Source of the DNA: Pleurodeles waltl
Taxonomy: Eukaryota > Chordata > Amphibia > Caudata > Salamandridae
Length of the DNA: 64,000 nt
Reading direction: 5' to 3'
Assembly: GCF_031143425.1 (NCBI RefSeq)
Contig: NC_090450.1
Location: 172,035,272-172,099,271, forward strand
Shown here piece by piece: positions 1-10,364 of the stretch. The translations under genes and the position numbers were made by a program. The number at the start of each line of letters is the position of its first letter. Position 1 is the first letter of the stretch. The notes under the pieces are model-generated. The model did not search any database. It had not been told where the DNA came from and saw only the letters and a program-made list of their open reading frames with translations.

Positions 1-2
1 AC

Positions 3-951
3 CCAATCACAGATCCAGTACAAGTCAGAATTGGTAACTATCAAGGGACACATAAATTTGTGGTATGTGACTCAAGCCCGATATCACTGTTAGGGAGAGA
101 CCTATTGTGCAAATTGGGATGTTCAATTATGTGTTCGAACGATGGAATTAGAATTCAGACGAGCAGTGATGGGGAAGAAGAGGACAGTGTAGGAGGGGAT
201 GAGATGGAGACGGTCGATGAAGAGTATCCCCTGATTACCCTTTACCCAATGATCACTGAAGCAGATATTCCTGCTGAGTTACAGGAAACAGTCGGAAAAG
301 AAGTGTGGGATATGACAGGGAAAGAGGTGGGATTGGTGAAAGGAGTGGAACCAGTGCAAGTGACCGTAAAACCCAATGTAACCTTTCCCCAGACCCCACA
401 GTACCATATGGCACAAGACACCCTCATGAAAGTCGCCCAACTCATTGATGAGTTTGTAAAGCAGGGGGTACTGAAAGAAGTGTTAAGCAGTCCATGTAAT
501 TCGCCAATCATGGGACTAATAAAGCCAAGTGGAAAGGTCCGAATTGTGCAGGACTTGAGGAAAATAAATGACATAATAATAAAATGTTGCCCTGTAGTAC
601 CAAATCCAGCTGTGATAATGTTTCAAGTCCCTTGTGATGCTGAGTGGTTCTCAGTCATCGACTTGTCACAAGCATTCTTTTCGGTGCCTCTTCATGAGGA
701 CAGCCAATTTCTCTTTTGTTTCAAATTCTTAGACAGAGTTTACAGTTGGTGTCGAATTCCTCAAGGGTTTTCGGAGTCACCGTCAATTTTTAATCAGATT
801 CTAAAGAAAGATTTGGAAGCGTTGGAATTGCCATTCGAGTCAACCCTAGTACAGTACATTGACGACTTACTGATTGCATCTAAGACAGAAAGTGACTGCA
901 CAGCCGACACCATTGCCCTATTGAACTGTTTGGGAAGGAATGGACACAAAG
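3..951 (+). pseudogene. pol: ERV pro-pol, 5' part: protease C-terminus and reverse transcriptase fingers/palm
   Basis: The reading frame is open from the window edge, so the gene starts outside. The first 40 or so residues hold the retroviral protease C-terminal signature LLGRDLL near residue 30. A short acidic linker follows, then the RT domain: a proline-rich entry, the conserved VRIVQDLRKIN, FSVIDLSQAFFSVPL carrying a catalytic aspartate, IPQGFSESP, and the active-site box QYIDDLL near position 855. In gamma-like retroviruses this second box is usually YVDD or YIDD, so the catalytic residues are present. The frame is broken at about 951 by insertion of a short palindromic element, after which homology resumes at 1586 in another frame. 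It cannot encode a full RT as it stands. Confidence 0.88.
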
Positions 952-1580
952 GGGGCCATTCCAATGTTGGCGGGCGGCGGAGGCCGCCCGCCAGGATTTC
1001 CCCCTCCGAAATACCGCGCCGCGGTCAAAAGACCGCGGCGGGTATTACAAGTTTTCCCCTGGGCTGGCGGGCGGTTGCTGAAAAACCGCCCGCCAGCCCA
1101 GGGGAAAACGACCTTCCCACGAGGATGCCGGCTCGTAATCGAGCCGGCGGAGTGGGAAGGTGCGACGGGTGCAGTGGCACCCGTCGCGTATTTCAGTGTC
1201 TGCAAGGCAGACACTGAAATACTTTGCGGGGCCCTCTTACGGGGGCCCCTGCCGTGCCCATGCCATTGGCATGGGCACGGCAGGGGCCCCCAGGGGCCCC
1301 GCGACCCCCCCTACCGCCATCCTGTTCATGGCGGCTTTCCCGCCATGAACAGGATGGCGGTAGGGGGGGTCGGAATCCTCATGGCTGCGGAGCGCGCTCC
1401 GCAGCCATGGAGGATTCACACGAGCAGCGGAAAGTCAGCGGGAGACCGCTGACTTTCCGCTTCTGACCGCGGCTGAACCGCCGCGGTCAGAATGCTCGTT
1501 GGAGCACCGCCAGCCTGTTGGCGGTGCTCCCGTGGTCGGTGGCCCTGGCGGCCACCGGCCGCCAGGGTCAGAATGACCCT
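952..1580. mobile_element. 629-bp hairpin-chain element inserted in the retroviral RT
   Basis: A GC-rich insert separates two halves of the RT domain. The pentamer CAAAG is found once before it (947-951) and once after it (1581-1585); removing the insert with one copy makes the flanking RT homology contiguous, so it is an insertion with a probable 5-bp target duplication. A 3-bp duplication (AAG) is also compatible. Termini are imperfect inverted repeats: GGGGCCATTCC on the left and AGGGTCATTCT read inward from the right, followed on both sides by TGGCGG within the next dozen or so bases. The right end resembles the termini of the large Harbinger element at 18066. The inside is almost wholly consecutive hairpins (see the separate repeat entry). 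No credible gene is present, so it is a non-autonomous, probably Harbinger-mobilised element. Confidence 0.8.
968..1580. repeat. Array of about twelve back-to-back hairpin units
   Basis: Arms read by eye: 968-978/983-993; 1011-1026/1031-1045 (one bulge); 1051-1076/1084-1109 (26 bp, perfect); 1111-1120/1152-1161 enclosing 1127-1135/1140-1148; 1162-1172/1177-1187; 1188-1203/1207-1222 (16 bp, perfect); 1226-1234/1294-1302 enclosing 1241-1265/1267-1291 (25 bp, perfect); 1303-1334/1340-1371 (32 bp, perfect); 1373-1394/1395-1417 (one bulge); 1420-1426/1493-1499 enclosing two hairpins, 1427-1441/1446-1460 and 1461-1473/1480-1492; 1501-1512/1519-1530; 1543-1553/1557-1567; 1564-1569/1575-1580. By my count about four fifths of the bases are in stems. 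Loops are mostly 1 to 7 nt. Confidence 0.92.
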
Positions 1581-1585
1581 CAAAG

Positions 1586-3131
1586 TGTCTCCTTCAAAAT
1601 TACAATTCTGCCAGAAGAAAGTGAAATATTTGGGTCACCAAATAGAGAAAGGGTCACGGAGAATAATGAAGGAAAGAATAACAAGTGTACTCCAAATGAG
1701 TCCCCCAAAGACGAGGAGGGAGGTGAGGAAGTTTTTGGGAATGGTGAGCTACTGTCGCCAATGGATTCCCAACTTCTCAACTTCTCAACTCTAGCAAAAC
1801 CTTTACTGAAACTGACCCAGAAGGATGCGTTGGATGAAATAGAGCTGAAAGGAGATGAGATGGATGCTTTTATTGAATTGAAAGAATGCATGTGCAGGGC
1901 TCCAGCTTTGGGTATGCCTGACTACACAAAGCCTTTCACATTGTTTTGTCATAAACGTGATGCATGTTCCTTGTCTGTCTTGACCCAAGCCCATGGTGGC
2001 GTAAACAGACCAGTAGCATATTTTTCAGCTACTTTGGATCCGGTCGCAGCAGCACTGCCAGGGTGCTTGCGTGCCGTAGCCGCAGTTGGCATCAGCCTCA
2101 CTCAGAGTGAAGGAATAGTGATGGTACACCCTTTAACAGTCATGGTCCCTCACTCAGTCGAAATACTTTTGACACGTTCCCGAACACAGCACATGACTGG
2201 TGCTAGACTCACAAGGTATGAAACAATAATTCTGGGATCACCTAACGTGCAGCTGAAACGGTGCACTACGTTGAATCCAGCAACCTTGTTTCCCAGTGAA
2301 AATGCCGAAATTGAGAACGCTGAAGTCATCGAGCACGACTGTCTTCAGGTGACTGAATTTTGCACCAAACCAAGACCTGATATCAAAGATACCCGATTGG
2401 AAGAAAATGATCAAATTATTTTTGTTGATGGTTCATGTTTAAGAGATGGACTGGGTATATTTAAAGCAGGGTACGCTGTATATACGGTAACAGGTGTTTT
2501 GGAAGCATCTTGGCTTCAAGGTGTTTACTCTGCACAGGTAGCAGAATTGGTAGCCCTTACTAGAGCTTGCCAACTCTCTGCATTAATGAAAGTTACCATT
2601 TACACTGACAGCCAGTACGGGTTTGGAATAGTGCATGATTTCGGACAATTGTGGTCACAGAGAGGCTTCATGGTCTCTTCAGGATCACCAGTGAAAAATG
2701 GTGAAAGAATAAGAGAATTGTTACATGCCATCCAACTACCAGGAGAAGTAGCAGTGGTAAAATGCAGTGCACACTCGAAGGGACAAGATTACGTTTCCCT
2801 GGGGAATGGATATGCGGATCAAGTCGCAAGGTTTTGCGCATTGAACTGTATATTGCTTAGGGATGAATGGAATTTGATAAGTGAACCAGAACTTGAACCA
2901 AGCGAAATCTTTGCTCTAAAGGTTGTAGATACAATGGACGAATTGAAATCCTTACAGAATGATGTCAGTGAGGATGAGAAACTCTCATGGACCAAATCAC
3001 AATGTGTAAAGAGACTAGATGAATTATGGGTTTCAAGTGAAGGGAAATTTGTTCTTCCAAACAGCCTTTTGACACAGATAGCCAGATTTTACCATGGACA
3101 AGCTCATCTTGGGAGGGGATGCCATGATTAG
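1586..3131 (+). pseudogene. pol: ERV pol, middle part: RT thumb/connection and RNase H
   Basis: Homology resumes right after the insertion with the RT thumb (KYLGHQI, then a FLGMVSYCRQWIPNF block). An 8-bp tandem duplication (1771-1778 repeated at 1779-1786) then throws the frame, and the connection domain continues in another frame. RNase H follows from about 2415: FVDGS (first acidic residue), the AELVAL helix (glutamate), YTDSQYG (aspartate) and GYADQVA (last aspartate), so the DEDD set is visible. The N-terminal zinc-binding part of integrase starts near the end with its two histidines (HGQAH). The frame ends at 3131 because of a small indel in a G-rich run near 3113-3119. Broken, but only recently by appearance. 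Confidence 0.85.
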
Positions 3132-4836
3132 ACTGTTTAAAACTGATTGGTTTAACCCCAAATTCCGTCAAGTTGCTGAAGCAGTTTGCCATCGTTGCGT
3201 CATTTGCCAACAGATGAACGCAGGGAAGGGAACCGTAGTAAATTTGAGCCACATTGGAAGAGCAGGGGGTCCCTTCAGCAGGATGCAAATGGACTTCATT
3301 GAGATGCCTGTGCATGGAGGCTTGAAGTATGTGTTGGTGGTTGTGTGCATTTTTAGTCATTGGATCGAAGCATACCCTACACGCAGGAATGACAGTCTCA
3401 TAGTTGCAAAACTACTCTTGAGAGAGCTAATACCACGTTTTGGATTCCCGATCTCTTTAGAATCAGATAGGGGAAGTCACTTCAATAATGAAGTAATAAA
3501 ATTGCTTTGTGCAGCACTGAACATTGAGCAAAAGCTGCATTGTAGCTACCGCCCTGAAGCATCAGGTCTAGTGGAGCAAATGAATGGCACATTGAAATCA
3601 AGAATGGCGAAAATATGCGCATCAACAAAATTAAAATGGCCTGACGCATTGCCTTTGGTACTAATGTCAATGAGAAACACCCCTGACAGAAAGACTGGAC
3701 TGTCCCCACACGAGATTCTCATGGGCAGAGCTATGAGACTTCCAGCAGTTCCTGCAAATGCGCTTTTGAATATTACAGATGATATGGTGTTAGACTACTG
3801 CAAAGGTCTAGCTGATGTGGTTCGCTCTTTCTCTCACCAGGTGGAGGCAACCACCTTGCCACCGATCCAAGGTCCAGGACACGCCCTGAAAGCAGGTGAC
3901 TGGGTCGTGATAAAGAAGCACGTGAGGAAGTCGTGTTTGGAACCCCGTTGGAAAGGACCTTTTCAAGTGATTTTGACAACTACCACCGCTGTGAAGTGTG
4001 CAGGAGTTCCCAACTGGATTCACGCCAGTCACACAAAGAGGGTATTGTGTCCTACAGACGAGGAAGTTGAAGCACTGAAGTTGCCAGTACCTGATAACAA
4101 AGTACCAAGCGCTGAGACTGAGCGAAAAAGAACTAGAAGCGAACAGGCAGAAATAGAGGAGGGAGAAATATTCTCTGAGGACGAAGCAACTGATTCACTT
4201 GGGGAAGACCAAGGAGGAGCCTCAGAAAGCGATGAAGCAGCTGAAGGTAACAAAGAGCCTGAAGCAGCTGAAAGTGACAAAGAGCCTGAAGAAAGTAACG
4301 GTGACAAAGGGCTCGAAACAGGTGAAGAAGCAGGAGAGCCTGATCAGAGGAGGGCTTTCCCAGAAGCAGACGATACAGGAAAAGAAAAGGAAAACCTGAT
4401 TGACTCCCCAGAAGGAGGGGACAAGGCAGAACAGAACGAAACTGCTAAAACTCCTTCAGAAGAGATTGCAGGTCCATCAAGTGGACACAGTGCAAAAAGA
4501 AGACCAAGCATATCGCCAGTAAAATTAAGAATTAGAGAAACGTTGAACGACAGTGAAGGGCCAAGAGTGAAAGAGAAAAGAAAAGAAGTGTCTGTTGTAG
4601 TACCAACACCAAGTGAAGAAAAGGACTTGGCCAAAGAGGAAAGTACCAGTGAGAAAGAATCAAAGAGAGATGCAAAATTGAAAAGAAAAAGGATACCGAG
4701 CAGGAGGTATTCCGGTCCGGAGTGGGCATACGTAGCCAATAACGATTGGTCAGACGAATTCGTATCCCTCAGTCTTGAGAACGAAGAGGCAGAACTTCAT
4801 TTTGGAAATAAAAACTTTATGGACTCTGTCGATTGA
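3094..4836 (+). pseudogene. pol: ERV integrase with a long charged C-terminal tail
   Basis: This frame continues integrase after the indel. The CHRCVIC pair completes the zinc site whose histidines lie in the previous frame. The catalytic core shows MDFIEMP (first D), SLESDRGSHFNNEV (second D) and RPEASGLVEQMNGTL (E), with DD35E-like spacing. A GPY/F-type domain follows at about 3880-4035 (PRWKGPFQV, then WIHASH), characteristic of gamma-like integrases. The last 250 or so residues form an unusually long tail, acidic first (repeated KEPE units) and then lysine/arginine-rich, ending in a stop at 4836. A short alternating basic/hydrophobic stretch, KLRIR, sits in the tail near 4520-4540. The tail is far longer than the short tail of familiar gammaretroviral integrases. 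Confidence 0.85.
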
Positions 4837-5044
4837 AGACATTGATCACCTGATTGACTTTTCAACCGGCTAAGACATTGCTAACTTGATTGACTTTGAA
4901 ACCGATTTTGAGACAACGCTGCTAACCGATAAGAGACCAAAGCTGCTAAAGAAAACTGTGTGAACATTGAACTCGTTCAGCTTTGTAAATACCTGCAAAT
5001 CCACTTTGATAAAGTGTCTTCAACTTTCTGATTCTATACAGATC

Positions 5045-6730
5045 ATGACTAGCTTCACTACACAGGGGCATAAGATGAAGTGTTGTAAATACATGTGTAT
5101 CGGTCTAATAACTGCATGCGTACTAATCATTGTAGCAATAGTTCTTGGAATGCATGGTAAAAATGAGAGTGAGACGAATGATGCTTCTACTTCTAAAGCT
5201 ATTATTGTTACTGAACTAACAGCTCTGAAGAGACTCGAGCAAGACGAGAGACACTTGCATGATAAGAAGGAACTTTCATCTAACATTTTCTATCGCTTAC
5301 TGAGTGAGTATGTTGAGACTATGGATGCTAAAGATTGTTATGTGTGTACACAAATACCTACCTCAGTAGTGGAAGGGGTAACGTATCACAGCATGCCTCT
5401 TACGTATGGAATTACATGTAGTATAATAGCTTCCAGATTTTATGGTCAAACGTACATTCATTATTTTTACACTAATTATGATGTTACTTTTGCATATGTC
5501 CCCATAATAGGGCACCTGAGTAAAATAGCTAGAGATTATTATGCCAAATTAATGAGGGAATTCTTCGAACCAATGTCACCTTTTCACACAGCTCACGCAC
5601 ATAGAGAGAACCTTACATGCTTGCTTTCACCAGTAGAAATAAATTTCTTAGACCGCACTGATGATAGGAGGAAAGAAATGAAGGAGGAATTAGAAAGGGA
5701 ATTACACAAAAGAACATCTGTAGATAATTATGCTTTTGCCGCAATAAAGACACAAGGAAAAATAGCTTTAGATACATTGCACGTAGGGAAATTTTGTATA
5801 TATAGAGCTGAATCATATTATGACACAGTTTTTGTGGGAACGAGTGAATGCAAACATACGTATGCATTTAAACCTAAGTGGACGTTCATGCTGAATGGAC
5901 AAGACCCAGTTATTCTTGGAATATATTATATTTGTGGACTCAACGCCTATTATCGTCTTCCTAAAGGATGGTATGGGAGGTGTTATTTGGGAATAGTGTT
6001 CCCAAAGATTTACCAACTAGACGACTTAAAGAAATTTCCAAAGCTGTCTGAATCACATCATGTTCAGAAAAGAGAGACAGCTTCTGGTGTGGTAGGAGAT
6101 ATATTTGGAGCATTGATTCCTTCAGTAGGAGTCATATTGAATTCAATCAAAATACGAAAGTTGTCTACTATTGTGGATAACATGCTGACAAAGTTTTCAG
6201 GAGCTATAATCCTGATGGATGCTGAACTTGCTGCAGAAAGAGCTATGACTCTTCAAAATCGGCTTGCCTTAGACATTCTTTTAGCAAAGGATGGCGGCGT
6301 TTGCAAAATGCTTGGTACACGTCACTGTTGTACATATATACCAGACAGCAGTGGAAAAATTAGAACGATGCTTACAAATTTAACTAAAGAAAGTGTGGAT
6401 TTAAAGGAATTGAAAGAACCAGGAGTTTGGGAGAAAGTTGGAAAAGGATTTGCTTCTGTGGGAAATTGGCTCAGCAACGTTTGGAACGGATTGTTACTAA
6501 AAATAGTAAAGGGAATATTAATAATATTAATTTGTCTATTAGGTTCTTGGGGAACATGGAAAGCTTTCAAAATGTTAAAAGCAAGGAACAAAAGAAAGAG
6601 AGAAGAGAAAATAGAGAACAAAATGGTGGAAATATATAGAGAAAAATCAAAAGGGACTAAAAGAAAAAGGGAATTGACTGAAGTGCCAAATTACTATACA
6701 GAATTTTTATGGAATAAAATTTGTGGGTAG
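5045..6730 (+). CDS. env: ERV envelope glycoprotein, open reading frame intact
   Basis: Uninterrupted frame; it can be read from 4967, but the methionine at 5045 is a better start because it leaves a short leader before a hydrophobic segment (residues 43-62 counted from 4967). Viewed order: leader, surface subunit with a CYVC (CXXC) motif at 124-127, a conserved LPKGWYGRCYLG block at 331-342, a dibasic cleavage candidate KRE at 368-370, a glycine/hydrophobic fusion-peptide-like stretch 374-391, helical heptads, then LQNRLALD at 429-436 and a cysteine motif C446/C454-C455. A transmembrane helix spans about 510-530, followed by a basic cytoplasmic tail. Three N-glycosylation sequons lie at 66, 215 and 471. 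The cysteine motif has seven residues between C and CC rather than the usual six. It probably uses a spliced message. Whether it is expressed is unknown. Confidence 0.85.
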   Translation: MTSFTTQGHKMKCCKYMCIGLITACVLIIVAIVLGMHGKNESETNDASTSKAIIVTELTALKRLEQDERHLHDKKELSSNIFYRLLSEYVETMDAKDCYVCTQIPTSVVEGVTYHSMPLTYGITCSIIASRFYGQTYIHYFYTNYDVTFAYVPIIGHLSKIARDYYAKLMREFFEPMSPFHTAHAHRENLTCLLSPVEINFLDRTDDRRKEMKEELERELHKRTSVDNYAFAAIKTQGKIALDTLHVGKFCIYRAESYYDTVFVGTSECKHTYAFKPKWTFMLNGQDPVILGIYYICGLNAYYRLPKGWYGRCYLGIVFPKIYQLDDLKKFPKLSESHHVQKRETASGVVGDIFGALIPSVGVILNSIKIRKLSTIVDNMLTKFSGAIILMDAELAAERAMTLQNRLALDILLAKDGGVCKMLGTRHCCTYIPDSSGKIRTMLTNLTKESVDLKELKEPGVWEKVGKGFASVGNWLSNVWNGLLLKIVKGILIILICLLGSWGTWKAFKMLKARNKRKREEKIENKMVEIYREKSKGTKRKRELTEVPNYYTEFLWNKICG

Positions 6731-6769
6731 ATTTGATGTGATGACATAATTAGTCATCAGAGGAGGGAT
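6731..6769 (+). other. Purine tract before the 3' LTR, with a small palindrome
   Basis: GAGGAGGGA at 6760-6768 directly precedes TTGATG, the expected position for a polypurine tract priming plus-strand synthesis at the U3 edge. Just upstream, ATGAC and GTCAT (6741-6755) form an AT-centred palindrome. Assignment rests on position after env and purine content only. Confidence 0.5.
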
Positions 6770-8217
6770 TGATGACGCAGAAAAAGAAGGTCCGACATAT
6801 ATTCATACATATCGTGTAATCAAAACATATAATGAAGTGTGATTTTAGTAAAGAAAATAATGTACGAGGGAAATTGTGCCCTCGGGGTAGTTCGCCATCA
6901 TTGTAAACGAGCTTTATTAATCATGAAGTATTGAAAATGTAGTAATCCGTCATAATTGCAAATGTATGCCATGATTTCTTGTTTGAAAACTGTTTTGCTT
7001 AGCTTAAATTTAGTACAGGCTTTGGCCTAGTTGCCTGGTTTCAAATTCTAACTGCGTGGTTTTTCCTTGAACTAATGAAACATATATTCTTGCTTGAAGT
7101 TGTATTTTTCCAGTAGAACTGACTAATACACTTATCTCCAAGGTTTCGTACTAGGCCGGTTTCATCCCCTTTGATACAAGGTCAGTCTGCAGGTGCGGAC
7201 AATGAAGGTACAGATAGTAAAATAATTGGCAAACCATGTTACAATTTGTGTTCCAAGGCTCCAAGGACAGTGTATGCATAAATGAGCGCTAGTAAAAGAC
7301 AATTTTCATTGGACAATTTGAAGCCAACCTATGAACCCTCCAATGGAAGACCCTGCAGAATTTTGAATGTTTCTTACTTAAACCCACTGGACAAAGGGAA
7401 GTCAGCCATTTTCCTCGATGCCAGTTTGAAGCCAGATGCCAGACTCCATTTTGGACGACACCCTGATGCCCTTTTCTCTATCTGAGAGAAAGAGACTTTA
7501 AGAATTCTCACCCTAGAGACTTTAACTTTGATTTGCCCCGTCTTGCCCATGCAGTAATTTTGCCCCATTCTCCTTGCCGCTGCAAGGAAGCTTGCCCTTA
7601 ACCTTGCCCCTTTGAAACTTGCCCCATGCTGATCAACCGGTACCTGAAGGACGAAGACTTTTCTTGAATGCTGATTGTATTTGGTAAATATGAAAGGATA
7701 AATGTATTATGCATTGTGTTTTTCCTTTTAGGTACCAACTGCTATTTTGATAGGGTCCTAGTTAGAAGTTTTCCAAATTTGTATTGACTAAATTCGTTTT
7801 GCATGAAGCCCCTCATGCCAATGCTAATTAGAGGTTAGTCGAGGTATTCATTCGATGTACCATGTTGATTTGGAATCTTGTTATGCTGACCAATGTATGA
7901 AATTAGTCAAATACAGTTAGTTATATTAGTGATTTGTATTGCGATAACTGAGTGTACTATTATTCAGATTTTGCATAGATTGCGTTTCTTCCGCCGCTAT
8001 GGACAGCTTGCAATGTTCATATACATATATCATTTGGTTGTGAGACTTATATACATCGTACTAGCTTTGTTAATATAGGGAAATAAAATTCACTAACTTT
8101 TAATAAACTGGTGTGGTTATTCATGACTGAAAGGTCATGGTGCGCCGAAATTCCAACTGTTATTGATTTCTGATGTGCTATATTGATCTATTAATTGAGT
8201 ATTGATTGCTGATTACA
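6770..8217 (+). repeat. Candidate 3' LTR
   Basis: It starts with TG directly after the purine tract and lies where U3-R-U5 should be. Two AATAAA signals occur at about 8083 and 8102, close to the right end, as expected for R. The proposed end is the CA at 8216-8217. Without the 5' LTR for comparison the limits cannot be proven. The short open frame at 7282-7485 shows no recognisable domain and is probably incidental. Confidence 0.35.
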
Positions 8218-8254
8218 ATAGTTATTGATTATTGATCTGAGTGACTCGACTATT

Positions 8255-9937
8255 TTAGGATGAACAAAGCCCGTCTCGGTTAAAAGATTCACCGACCTCC
8301 AACGTGTCCAGGTACAGGTAATTTATAAGGGCTGGACACGTTATCAATAGCACCAAGGCGGAGATCACAGTTTTCTTCAAGTTAGTTGGGATGAAAGAGA
8401 ACACTTTTTAGAGAAGTTTCATGGCGTAAAAAGTGGCTGCGGTGATGGTATTGATGTGACTCTCAAAAGAAAGTTTGCTAGCGAGAACTACCTCTAGGTT
8501 TTTTACCTTATTAACAGGGGACAGGAGGGTGCCAAACTCCTGAAGCCACCATGCTGGTGACCAAAAAAGATGTGATTGCCAAAAAGTAGTACCTCCATTT
8601 TACTCGATTTGAGTTTTAAACAGTTCCGGGCAATCCAATTCCCGACATGAAGAAGACAATTATGGAAGTGTGTGGCTGTGTCTGCTTGATTGCTGGCCAC
8701 GGATATTATAATTTGGGTGTCATCAGCATATAAAACGACAGAGAACCTGAAAGCCCTGACCAATTTAGCTAGAGGGGAGACATAGATATTAAACAGAGTC
8801 CGACTCAAAGACGAGCCCTGGGGAACACTACCCGGTAATTTGAAAGCCAGTGAGTTGAACTCTTCAAGAGCCACAAATTGTTCTAGATTGGTAAGAAAGG
8901 ACTTGAGTAGGGTTAGAGCTTGGTCCTCAATACCGATAAAGGCCAGACAGTCCAACAGAACGTTGTGGTTGATAGTGTTGAATGCTGCCGACAGGTCAAG
9001 TAAGACCAAGCCAGCATTGCCACCTGCTTCAACAGTCTGCCTCATTTCCTCACTTGCCACGATAAGGGTGAGTTCGGTACTATGGTGGCTTCTAAAGCCA
9101 AACTGAGTTGGGTCCAGATGTCCCTGGTTCTCGATGAAAGAAGTTACTTCTGCGTTCATTGCTCTTTCTACACCTTTTGCAGGAAAAAGGAATGCGCAAG
9201 ATAGGACGATAGTGATTAGGGTCTGTGGTGTTGAGATTGGACTTTTTCAGCAGAGGGACAATAGAGGCAATCTTCCACTTAGTAGGGAAGTGGCCCATGT
9301 AAGACATCTGATGGAAAATGACCATTAAATGTTTGGACATTATTTCTGGTACTAGATGCATAATTTTGGGGAGACAGGGTCCTGGGGAGAGCCACATTTA
9401 CTTTGACTAAGAAAAGACATAACTTGATCAAAGGAAAGGGGCGTAAAACTAGAGAATGTACTGGACTCCTCAACCTAAGCAGGCTGTTGGTGGTCTTCAA
9501 CAGGGTTAGACAGATGTTGAGTTAAATATGTTGTTGGGGTGACAGGGCACCCATGAGATGTCTTGGAGGAGTACAGAGTTGAATTACCTGATGAGGTATC
9601 CTGGGTATGAAACTGTCCTGGGTTGTGAATTGCTGAAAAATAACTATAGACCTTCCTTACCTTATCCTGGACGAAGGATGCTAAAGAATCACAGAAATCT
9701 TGACCAGCATTAGTATTTTATTTTCAGGTGGCTTAGTGAGTTTTTGAACTGTGACAAACAATTCTTTAGATGAGTTTTTTGAGGATTCAATTTTCCGTGT
9801 GTAAAAGCAAGATTTTTCCTTGCGGAACATATCTCTGTATACTGCTAAAGATTGCTTACATGACTCTCTTTCCATAGGGCCATAACTGTGCCTCCATTTC
9901 TTTTCAAGCTTACGGCAGGTCTGCTTTTGGAGTCTAA
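8255..9937 (-). mobile_element. CR1/L2-like LINE fragment, decayed
   Basis: Read on the - strand, the pre-RT basic region (9937 to 9681) is followed by the RT domain: HYRPI near 9220, LLDLSAAFNTINH near 9000, GSVPQGSSLS near 8810 and the active-site box LYADDTQ near 8715. Downstream the typical NLEVVLASKLSFESHI and LINYLYLD-type C-terminal blocks can still be read to about 8310 across stops. Upstream endonuclease is missing because another element sits at 9938. Several frameshifts and stops show it is dead. The motif set (DLSAAF, PQGS, YADDTQ) is that of the jockey superfamily, CR1/L2 branch; the exact clade is not decided. Confidence 0.8.
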
Positions 9938-10125
9938 GGCCCTGATTATGACATTGGTGGCAAATGCCGCCTATTGCCACGGCGAAGGGCGCCAACATAC
10001 TGTCGTCGTGACTACCGACCGTCCACCAAATTATGATTGTAGCCGGAATTCCGCCAGAAGGCTGGCGGAATTCCTGCTATGGTCATGGCGGCGGACAGCG
10101 GTAAGGTGGGTTCTAATAACGCAGA
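9938..10125. mobile_element. Harbinger-like miniature element fragment with a perfect hairpin
   Basis: It starts with GGCCCTGATTATGACATTGG, resembling the ends of the two large Harbinger elements, and interrupts the LINE to its left. GC-rich inside, with a perfect 13-bp inverted repeat at 10045-10057/10062-10074 (GGAATTCCGCCAG, loop AAGG). I could not find a matching right terminus, so the end is approximate and the copy may be truncated. Confidence 0.5.
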
Positions 10126-10364
10126 CCTGAGTTATGAAGAAATAAGGTTCCTAAATAAGAACGATAAACAGCTTGTCATCTCAATGGCAGATGGGTTTTG
10201 CAGCAGTAGATTAGAAAATAATCTGGAATGTTTCACTTATTAGTTTACTTGGAGTGATTATTGATGCAGGTGACATTTTTTGCTTTAAACATTCTAACTG
10301 ACTGGTCGGTAAGACCTAAACCTTTGCCTTTTGTGCCCTATGATTGGTTCTGCTGATATCTGAG

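Larger units (their letters stand above)
1..8217 (+). mobile_element. Endogenous retrovirus, class I (gamma/epsilon-like), 5' truncated by the window
   Basis: Gene order is protease end, reverse transcriptase, RNase H, integrase, env, purine tract and candidate 3' LTR, all on the + strand. Gag, most of protease and any 5' LTR lie left of the window. The integrase C-terminal GPY/F-type domain, the env CXXC motif and the transmembrane-subunit cysteine motif place it near gamma- and epsilon-retroviruses. Pol is disabled by a 629-bp insertion, an 8-bp duplication and a frameshift, while env is uninterrupted. The right boundary is tentative: position 8217 is simply a CA dinucleotide after the polyadenylation signals, and a LINE 3' end begins shortly afterwards. 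Confidence 0.85.

Noticed and set aside
1051..1371. Perfect hairpins as microRNA precursors
   Set aside because: Arms are long enough, but there is a whole chain of them inside a transposon, loops are very short, and no expression evidence is available. Kept only as a test in the first finding.
940..1466. Overlapping frames in the RT insertion
   Set aside because: They read through perfect palindromes and so appear on both strands with mirrored composition; no domain is present.
7282..7485. 67-codon frame in the candidate LTR
   Set aside because: No recognisable motif; regulatory LTR sequence is a better explanation than an accessory gene.
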